From contig JBMYYE010000072.1 of the NCBI GenBank assembly GCA_049609065.1, positions 1 to 11,941 on the forward strand: a stretch of 11,941 bases of DNA. The letters run 5' to 3'. This document shows, in pieces, positions 6,330 through 11,941 of this stretch. The stretch is from JBMYYE01 sp049609065. Its GTDB lineage: Bacteria; Pseudomonadota; Alphaproteobacteria; Rhodobacterales; Rhodobacteraceae. Under the pieces are notes generated by a model. The model did no database searches and was not told the DNA's origin. It saw only the letters and a list, made by a program, of their open reading frames with translations. Every line of letters begins with the position of its first letter. Positions within the stretch are counted from its first letter, which is position 1. A program made the position numbers and the translations under genes.

Positions 6330-6359
6330 AAAGAGGCGGGTTCGCCCGCCTCTTTCTTC
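6330..6359 (+). terminator. UUCG-capped terminator inside the importer operon
   Basis: AAAGAGGCGGG (6330-6340) and CCCGCCTCTTT (6345-6355) form a perfect 11-bp stem closed by the very stable TTCG tetraloop and followed by T-rich TCTTCTT. It begins 9 bases after the binding-protein stop. Partial termination here would make more binding protein than permease. A separate promoter for the permeases in the 70 bases before 6430 cannot be excluded. Confidence 0.85.
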
Positions 6360-6429
6360 TTGGAACGCAGGGCAGATTGCATAGCCCAGACATCCACATT
6401 TCTATTTCGCACACAGTTTGGACAGGGTA

Positions 6430-7410
6430 ATGTTTGCCTATCTTATAAAACGTATTTTTCAGGCTATCGTTGTGATGTTTATCATCTCGATCATCGCCTT
6501 TGCCATTCAAGACAATCTGGGCGATCCGCTCCGTGAATTGGTTGGTCAATCTGTCTCTGAGGAGGTTCGCCAACAATTGCGCGACGAGCTCGGCCTCAAT
6601 GACAGCTTCTTCACACAATATATCCGCTTTGCGGGCAACGCGATCCAAGGGGATCTCGGCACATCTTATTTCTTCAAAGAACCCGCTCTGGATGTCATCA
6701 TGAAGAAATTGCCCGCCACGCTCGAACTCGTTTTTGGCGCGACAATCATCATCATCGGCCTCTCTGTGCCTTTGGGTGTTTACACCGCGATTAAGCCCAA
6801 CTCCATTCTCAGCCGCACCATCATGGGTCTTTCCATCGTTGGGATTTCCGTGCCTGTGTTTTTGACCGCGATTGTTCTGATTTACTTCTTTGCTGTTGAA
6901 CTGCGCTGGCTCCCCTCCTACGGGCGCGGCGATGTTGTACATGTCTTTGGCTCATGGCAGACCAATTTCGCAACCGCGGACGGCTGGCTTCATATCTTGC
7001 TTCCATCCGTGGCGCTTGCATCCATCATGCTTCCGCTTTTCGTGCGCCTTATCCGCGCAGAAATGATGGAAACCTTGCAGTCTGAATATGTGAAATATGC
7101 CCACGCCAAAGGGATCAACCGCTGGCGCATTTGGTTTGTGCATGCCTTAAAAAATACGCTCTTGCCGGTGATTACCGTGGGCGGCGTGCAGATCGGCACC
7201 ATGGTGGCCTACACCATTTTGACCGAAACCGTGTTTCAGTGGCCCGGCATGGGCTTCATGTTCCTAGAAGCCGTGAACCGTGTGGATACGCCTCTCATTG
7301 TGGCTTACCTCATCGTAGTGGGCTTTATCTTTGTGGTGACCAACACCATCGTAGACCTGATCTATGGCCTTGTTAATCCAACCATCAATATCGCGAGGAT
7401 GGGCGCATGA
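6430..7410 (+). CDS. ABC importer permease, DppB-like
   Basis: This 326-residue inner-membrane protein is one of the two channel subunits of the importer. MFAYLIKRIFQAIVVMFIISIIAF is the first membrane helix; further hydrophobic segments lie at roughly 95-125, 135-160, 190-210, 245-270 and 290-315, giving the usual six. The stretch DELGLND...YIRF...GDLGTSYF is typical of DppB/OppB proteins. The EAA loop, which couples to the ATPases, is at about 218-240 (EYVKYAHAKG...ALKNTLLP). ATG at 6430 is chosen because the helix starts there and AGGG lies just upstream; an in-frame TTG at 6418 is less likely. The stop overlaps the next start as ATGA, suggesting translational coupling. Confidence 0.92.
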   Translation: MFAYLIKRIFQAIVVMFIISIIAFAIQDNLGDPLRELVGQSVSEEVRQQLRDELGLNDSFFTQYIRFAGNAIQGDLGTSYFFKEPALDVIMKKLPATLELVFGATIIIIGLSVPLGVYTAIKPNSILSRTIMGLSIVGISVPVFLTAIVLIYFFAVELRWLPSYGRGDVVHVFGSWQTNFATADGWLHILLPSVALASIMLPLFVRLIRAEMMETLQSEYVKYAHAKGINRWRIWFVHALKNTLLPVITVGGVQIGTMVAYTILTETVFQWPGMGFMFLEAVNRVDTPLIVAYLIVVGFIFVVTNTIVDLIYGLVNPTINIARMGA

Positions 7411-8351
7411 GTGACATCACAACTCCGCAAAAACCACCGCTCTTGGCTCGAATCTGGGACAGCAATCTTGCCTATAGTTTCCGCAAGAACCCTGTTGCAA
7501 TAACCAGCTTTGCCGTCTTCATGACAATCACACTCATGGCAATCTTTGCGCCATTGATTGCACCTGTCGATCCCTACAACCCAAGCCTCTACGATATTAT
7601 GGATTCGGAAATTCCACCGTCTTGGGTGGAAAACGCTGACACGCGGTTCCTCTTTGGGACCGATGACCAAGGCCGCGACCTCTGGAGCGCCATCCTCTAC
7701 GGCACGCGCCTTTCGCTGATTATCGGGATTTGCGCCGTGGGTCTTCAAGCGTTCCTAGGCATTTCCGTGGGCTTGCTTGCAGGCTATATTGGCGGACGTG
7801 TTGACAACATCTTGATGCGAATGGCAGATATTCAGCTGTCTTTCTCAACCTTGATGGTTGCGATCATTTTCCTTGCGGTCACCCAAGCCATGTTTGGCAC
7901 CGAAACCTTTAATAAATACGCAACCTTCATGCTTGTCATGGTGATTGGGATCGCCGAATGGCCTCAATATGCCCGGACCGTGCGCGCCACTGTTTTGGCT
8001 GAAAAGAAGAAAGAATACATTGATGCCGCCCGCGTGTTGGGCTTTGGAAATTTCCGGATCATGGTGCGCCATATCCTGCCGAACTCACTGTCTCCGATCT
8101 TTGTTATTTCCACAGTACAAGTCGCAAATGCGATCATTTCCGAAGCCTCGCTTTCGTTCTTGGGATTGGGCATGCCCCCGTCTCAGCCCTCGCTTGGGTC
8201 CCTCATTTCGAGCGGCTTTGACTACATCTTCTCAGGCAGCTGGTGGATCACCGCCATTCCGGGCCTTGTGCTTGTGATCTTGGTGGTTGCGATTAACCTT
8301 CTTGGCGATTGGTTGCGCGATGCGCTCAATCCAAAACTTTATAAGGACTAA
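7407..8351 (+). CDS. ABC importer permease, DppC-like
   Basis: This is the second channel subunit, 314 residues. An N-terminal cytoplasmic stretch of about 25 residues precedes the first membrane helix (VAITSFAVFMTITLMAIFAPL), as in DppC/OppC proteins. LFGTDDQGRDLWS at about 70-85 is the conserved GTDxxGRDxxSR-like motif of this permease type. The EAA loop is at about 203-225 (EYIDAARVLGFG...RHILPN). The C-terminus LRDALNPKLYK is also typical. The ATG overlaps the stop of the preceding permease, and the ATPase gene starts five bases after its stop, so the three are one transcript. Function: a transport channel for the peptide-like substrate, energised by the two ATPases. Confidence 0.93.
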   Translation: MSDITTPQKPPLLARIWDSNLAYSFRKNPVAITSFAVFMTITLMAIFAPLIAPVDPYNPSLYDIMDSEIPPSWVENADTRFLFGTDDQGRDLWSAILYGTRLSLIIGICAVGLQAFLGISVGLLAGYIGGRVDNILMRMADIQLSFSTLMVAIIFLAVTQAMFGTETFNKYATFMLVMVIGIAEWPQYARTVRATVLAEKKKEYIDAARVLGFGNFRIMVRHILPNSLSPIFVISTVQVANAIISEASLSFLGLGMPPSQPSLGSLISSGFDYIFSGSWWITAIPGLVLVILVVAINLLGDWLRDALNPKLYKD

Positions 8352-8355
8352 GATC

Positions 8356-9333
8356 ATGAGCCTTCTTTCTGTCAGTGATCTGACCGTTAAATTCGCGATG
8401 CGCGATCACACGGTCACCGCCTTGAACAAAATTTCCTTTAGCCTCGGACGTGGTGAACGCCTCGGTATTGTTGGCGAAAGTGGGGCGGGTAAGTCCATCA
8501 CCGGATTTGCTCTCCTCAATTTGATCAGCAAACCAGGGTTTATCGATGAGGGGGAAATCCTTTTTGATGGGCAAGACATCGCCCAGATGAATAACCAATC
8601 CCTGCGCACCATTCGCGGCAATAAAATCGCCATGATTTTTCAAGATCCAATGGTGACCCTTAATCCCGTTTTGTCCATTGGGCAGCAAATGGTGGAAACC
8701 CTGCGTGCGCATCGCAAATTAAGCAAAGCCGAAGCGGAAAAAATCGCGATTAAAAAGCTGGAAGAAGTCTACATCCCTTCTCCTGCCGAGCGGCTTTCGC
8801 AATACCCGCACGAACTTTCTGGTGGTATGCGTCAACGGGTGATCATCGCCATGGCTTTGCTCCTCGATCCGCAAATCATCATCGCGGATGAACCGACAAC
8901 AGCCCTTGATGTGACCATTCAAGCGGACATCATGGAACTCTTGCTTGAGCTTTGTAAAAACAACAAAGTTGGGCTCATTTTGATCACCCATGACCTTGGC
9001 GTTGTGTCACAAATGACCGAACGCACCTTGGTGATGTATGCGGGTCGTATTATCGAAAGTGGCCGCACTCGCGAAATCATCAACGATCCGCAACATCCTT
9101 ATACGCAAGGGCTCATCAATGCATTGCCACAACAAACATTGCCTGGGCAAAAGCTTCAACAGATCCCGGGCAACATGCCGTCTTTGACGGCCATTCCCCA
9201 AGGCTGTCCATTTAATCCGCGCTGCCAATATGCCGTGGAAACCTGCCGGACCACCCGCCCTAAGATCGAAACAATTGGTGATCAACAGGTCGCCTGCCAT
9301 GAGGTGAAACGCCTCAATGCCAAAGCCAGCTGA
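8356..9333 (+). CDS. ABC importer ATPase, DppD-like
   Basis: This 325-residue cytoplasmic ATPase drives uptake. Walker A is GESGAGKS (40-47), the Q-loop glutamine Q96 (FQDPMVTLNP), the signature LSGGMRQR (154-161), Walker B IIIADE (174-179) and the switch histidine H212 (THDL). The C-terminal oligopeptide-type extension is present: HPYTQGL (247-253) and CPFNPRC (284-290). C284, C290, C297 and C314 match the four-cysteine pattern that binds an iron-sulphur cluster in studied Dpp-type ATPases. The start at 8356 is chosen over an upstream in-frame ATG at 8287 because AAGGA lies just before it, and family proteins begin with a short lead into the LxVxF strand. It partners with the following ATPase as a heterodimer. 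Confidence 0.94.
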   Translation: MSLLSVSDLTVKFAMRDHTVTALNKISFSLGRGERLGIVGESGAGKSITGFALLNLISKPGFIDEGEILFDGQDIAQMNNQSLRTIRGNKIAMIFQDPMVTLNPVLSIGQQMVETLRAHRKLSKAEAEKIAIKKLEEVYIPSPAERLSQYPHELSGGMRQRVIIAMALLLDPQIIIADEPTTALDVTIQADIMELLLELCKNNKVGLILITHDLGVVSQMTERTLVMYAGRIIESGRTREIINDPQHPYTQGLINALPQQTLPGQKLQQIPGNMPSLTAIPQGCPFNPRCQYAVETCRTTRPKIETIGDQQVACHEVKRLNAKAS

Positions 9334-9344
9334 GGGCCGCGATA

Positions 9345-10370
9345 ATGACTGACACATCTTCTGATCCAATCTTGGAAATTCGCAACCTTGAGAAGCGCTT
9401 CGAGCTTGATAAAGGGTTCCTTGAAACGCTGAAACTCCGCAAAGGTAAATTCGTGCGTGAAAAACGCGATGTCCACGCGGTCAACAACCTTAGCCTCACA
9501 GCCCAAAAAGGCGAAGTGCTCTGTGTTGTTGGGGAATCTGGCTGTGGGAAATCCACCGTTGCGCGGCTTGTGGCTGGGCTTTTGACCCCAAATTCTGGTG
9601 AAATCCACTACGAAGGACAGCGCATCGACAATCTTAGCCGCCGTGATGTACGCCCGCTTCGCAAGAAAATGCAGATGATTTTTCAAAATCCATATGCGTC
9701 TCTCAATCCGCGGATGACCATTCAACAAGCGCTCGAAGAGCCCGTACGTCATCACTTCCCCACCCTAAGCACGGCTGAAGCTGGGGATAAAGTGGCTGAG
9801 GTCATGCGCTCCGTTGGGATTGATCCCAGCTGGGCCACGCGGTTCCCTCATGAATTTTCAGGCGGCCAACGTCAGCGGATCGCCATTGCGCGCGCGTTGA
9901 CGGTTGATCCTGAATTTGTCATCGCTGATGAACCGATTTCAGCCCTTGATGTGTCCATCCAAGCCCAGGTTTTGAACCTCATGCTTGAGGCGCGTGAAAC
10001 CCGTGGTCTGACCTATCTTTTCATCACCCATGACCTCTCTGTGGTGCAACATTTTGGCACGCGGGTTGCGGTCCTTTATCTCGGTGCGCTGTGTGAATTG
10101 GCGGATACCGAAACGCTCTTCGAGAACCCCAAACACCCTTACACGAAGGCCCTTTTGAGCGCCATTCCACAGCTCAAGGACGATCAGCCAAACCATATTC
10201 GCCTTGAAGGTGAAATTCCAACACCGATCAACCTGCCCCAAGGGTGCCCCTTCCGGAGCCGCTGTGCCTATGCGATGGAACGGTGCGGGGTGGAAACGCC
10301 TGTTGCAAAGCCGCAAGCGGACGGATCTTTTGTGGCATGTCACGCGGTCGAAGACGGCACACTGGCCTAA
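9345..10370 (+). CDS. ABC importer ATPase, DppF-like
   Basis: This 341-residue cytoplasmic ATPase is the second of the pair. Walker A is GESGCGKS (63-70), the Q-loop Q114 (FQNPYASLNP, the form typical of DppF/OppF), the signature FSGGQRQR (171-178), Walker B FVIADE (191-196) and H229 (THDL). The longer N-terminal lead and the PLRKKMQMIFQNP motif separate DppF from DppD types. The C-terminal extension carries HPYTKAL and the cysteine pattern CPFRSRC...C...C. The ATG at 9345 has GAGGG eight bases upstream, overlapping the previous stop. No terminator is seen after the stop at 10370. Confidence 0.94.
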   Translation: MTDTSSDPILEIRNLEKRFELDKGFLETLKLRKGKFVREKRDVHAVNNLSLTAQKGEVLCVVGESGCGKSTVARLVAGLLTPNSGEIHYEGQRIDNLSRRDVRPLRKKMQMIFQNPYASLNPRMTIQQALEEPVRHHFPTLSTAEAGDKVAEVMRSVGIDPSWATRFPHEFSGGQRQRIAIARALTVDPEFVIADEPISALDVSIQAQVLNLMLEARETRGLTYLFITHDLSVVQHFGTRVAVLYLGALCELADTETLFENPKHPYTKALLSAIPQLKDDQPNHIRLEGEIPTPINLPQGCPFRSRCAYAMERCGVETPVAKPQADGSFVACHAVEDGTLA

Positions 10371-10396
10371 TGCGCGAAATGTGAGTATAAGACAGC

Positions 10397-11404
10397 GTGG
10401 ATTTACTCTGGTTGCAAGATTTCGTCGCATTGGCGATACAAAAAAACTTCTCGCGGGCTGCTGAAGAGCGGAACGTCTCTCAGCCTGCGTTTAGCCGCCG
10501 TATCCGCAGCTTGGAAAATGGTGTGGGTGTTGCGCTTATCAATCGCCAGACCCTCCCCCTCTCTTTGACCCCAGCTGGTGAGGTATTCCTCTCGCAAGCG
10601 GAGCATATTTTACAGACCTTTGCCGATACAGTTGACCGCTGTCATACGCTTGATGCGGCAGGGCAAAGCGTCATTCGCTTCGCCACCTCCCAATCTATTT
10701 ATCTCACCCATTATAAAACCCATTTGGCCCCACTGGTGGATCAAGGGGGGGTGGATATTGACCTCAATTCTACCTCTTGGGCCGCCGATCAATTCGTGAC
10801 TGCGCTCCAGCAAAACTACTGTGATGTGATTCTCACCTATTGGCATCCCGCAATGGATTTTTTGAAACCTCTTGAAGGTTCGAAATACGATTACATCACG
10901 ATTTCCAAAGATAAACTCGTGCCCGTGTCACGGACAATTCCGCTGGCGGGACCTGAATATTCGCTTAACGGCACCAAGCGGCGTTCCATTCCGATGCTCT
11001 CTTATGGGCAGGCCTCGGCGCTCAATTCTGCGGTGTCCTATATTTTGCGACAGCAAATCACGCCAACGCAACTTAACACCGTCAATCAAAATGCCCTCGC
11101 AATCAGCGTGAAAGCCATGATCCTTGAAGGCTTTGGCATGGGCTGGCTGCCCACTGCGATTTGCGAAAAAGAACTGGCCTCAGGGACGCTTTCCATTTGC
11201 GGGGACGAACGGTTTTACGGCGATCTCGAAGTGCGGCTTTATAAGGACCAGCACAATGAAAAAGAGCCCCTCACGCGACTTTGGCGCGAAATTGAGCTTT
11301 TGCATTCCGCCACGCCTACGTCCACGGATATGAAAGCCCCAACGCCTACCCCGCGTAGCAAATCGATACTTGATCCGGCTCTGGCCAAAGACACACTCTC
11401 CTAA
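10397..11404 (+). CDS. LysR-family regulator resembling HypT (YjiE)
   Basis: This 335-residue DNA-binding regulator has the LysR winged helix at residues 1-61 (NFSRAAEERNVSQPAFSRR is the helix-turn-helix) and an effector-binding domain after about residue 90. The patterns LLWLQDFVALA, NVSQPAFSRRIRSLE, NRQTLPLSLTPAG and GFGMGWLP closely recall E. coli HypT (YjiE), a regulator activated by hypochlorite, and its relatives. Whether this protein senses oxidants is not shown. The start is GTG at 10397; no strong ribosome binding site is visible, but the HTH leaves no later alternative. It lies 26 bases after the second ATPase on the same strand, so it is probably co-transcribed and may control the importer. 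The last 30 residues are rich in Thr, Pro and Ser and look disordered. Confidence 0.88.
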   Translation: MDLLWLQDFVALAIQKNFSRAAEERNVSQPAFSRRIRSLENGVGVALINRQTLPLSLTPAGEVFLSQAEHILQTFADTVDRCHTLDAAGQSVIRFATSQSIYLTHYKTHLAPLVDQGGVDIDLNSTSWAADQFVTALQQNYCDVILTYWHPAMDFLKPLEGSKYDYITISKDKLVPVSRTIPLAGPEYSLNGTKRRSIPMLSYGQASALNSAVSYILRQQITPTQLNTVNQNALAISVKAMILEGFGMGWLPTAICEKELASGTLSICGDERFYGDLEVRLYKDQHNEKEPLTRLWREIELLHSATPTSTDMKAPTPTPRSKSILDPALAKDTLS

Positions 11405-11436
11405 CAAATTCCCTATTCAAATCCGCCCAAACCGCG

Positions 11437-11442
11437 TATGAT
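11437..11442 (+). promoter_or_regulatory. Possible -10 box for the sulfotransferase-like gene
   Basis: TATGAT is a near-consensus -10 sequence 26 bases upstream of the ATG. No convincing -35 accompanies it (TTCAAA at 11416 is two bases too close), so this is tentative. Confidence 0.3.
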
Positions 11443-11467
11443 TGCACTGAGCGAATAAGGGGCTGTT

Positions 11468-11941
11468 ATGATTGTTTTATTGGATCAAAATCTTGTTTTG
11501 CTGGCCACACCCAAAACAGGCACGACGGCGCTTGAGGCTGCGCTCGCCCCCCATGCGAGCATGGTGGTTTCTAATCCGCCCGCGCTCAAACACACATCGC
11601 TACAAACCTATAAACGCTTTGTGCAGCCTTATCTGTGCCATGTCAGCAATGAGACCCCGCAAACAGCCGCCTTGATCCGCCATCCCTTACATTGGCTCGA
11701 CAGTTGGTACAGATGCCGCGGACGCCCATGGCTAGACGGAAAGCCTAACAGTACCGCCAAAATGAGTTATAGCGCCTTTATTGAAGCTTATCTACAGGAC
11801 AATCGACCAAGTTTTGCAAATGTTGGCACACAAGCAAACATGATCACCGATGCTGATAATGCCACCGTGGACCATCTTTTCAAATATGAAAACATCAATA
11901 AATACGTGGTGTTTTTAGAAGGAAAGCTCAAAACCACACTC
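11468..11941 (+). CDS. Sulfotransferase-like protein, N-terminal part (cut by window end)
   Basis: An open plus-strand frame runs from ATG at 11468 to the last base without a stop, giving 158 residues. AAGGGG five bases before the ATG is a good ribosome binding site. ATPKTGTTALE (13-23) matches the 5'-phosphosulfate-binding loop of sulfotransferases that use PAPS. LIRHPLHWLDSWY (69-81) matches the second motif, with R71 and S79 at the positions that bind the 3'-phosphate. Such short cytosolic sulfotransferase-like proteins are common in roseobacters, and their acceptor substrates are mostly unknown. The gene starts 63 bases after the LysR stop and is probably independent of the importer. The C-terminal part is not visible, so completeness cannot be judged. 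Confidence 0.78.
   Translation, partial: MIVLLDQNLVLLATPKTGTTALEAALAPHASMVVSNPPALKHTSLQTYKRFVQPYLCHVSNETPQTAALIRHPLHWLDSWYRCRGRPWLDGKPNSTAKMSYSAFIEAYLQDNRPSFANVGTQANMITDADNATVDHLFKYENINKYVVFLEGKLKTTL

Overview
The window looks like a chromosomal segment from a moderate-GC alphaproteobacterium, most likely a marine Rhodobacterales (Roseobacter-group) member. The grounds are the types of protein present (a FYDLN-acid/TIGR02300 protein, a YgjP-like peptidase, a roseobacter-style sulfotransferase-like protein), the tRNA-Ala(GGC) gene and the start-site style. This assignment is inferred from reading the sequence, not from a database search.

Left part (1-2169), ordinary core genome: the last codons of dihydrolipoamide dehydrogenase run into a strong two-way terminator shared with a convergent GntR/FCD regulator. 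Upstream of that regulator on the minus strand is a YgjP/DUF45 zinc peptidase. A divergent plus-strand gene encodes a FYDLN-acid (TIGR02300) protein with a very acidic tail. Its terminator is followed by tRNA-Ala(GGC).

Middle part (2170-4763), accessory-looking: about 440 bases with no convincing gene follow the tRNA. Next is a visibly AT-richer minus-strand gene broken by one frameshift in a T6 run. Read through, it gives a 267-residue protein that resembles stand-alone modification-dependent endonucleases of the AbaSI/PvuRts1I type: a D...ExD nuclease core followed by a C-terminal region expected to be SRA-like. Beyond it lie a compound inverted repeat, a membrane-anchored DUF6544/DUF6920-like protein on the minus strand, and an intergenic region with a perfect 13-bp hairpin.

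Right part (4764-11404): a complete dipeptide/oligopeptide-type ABC importer in the order binding protein, permease, permease, ATPase, ATPase. A UUCG-capped terminator sits after the binding-protein gene, which would let that protein be made in excess of the membrane parts. The binding protein would capture the substrate in the periplasm, the two permeases would form the channel, and the two ATPases would drive uptake. A LysR regulator resembling HypT/YjiE follows 26 bases after the second ATPase gene with no terminator visible, so it may be the local regulator. The window ends inside a sulfotransferase-like gene (11468 onward), cut by the window edge.

No CRISPR array, insertion sequence or integrase was seen. 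The most unusual item is the broken modification-dependent nuclease next to the tRNA gene. No clearly new multi-gene system is visible.
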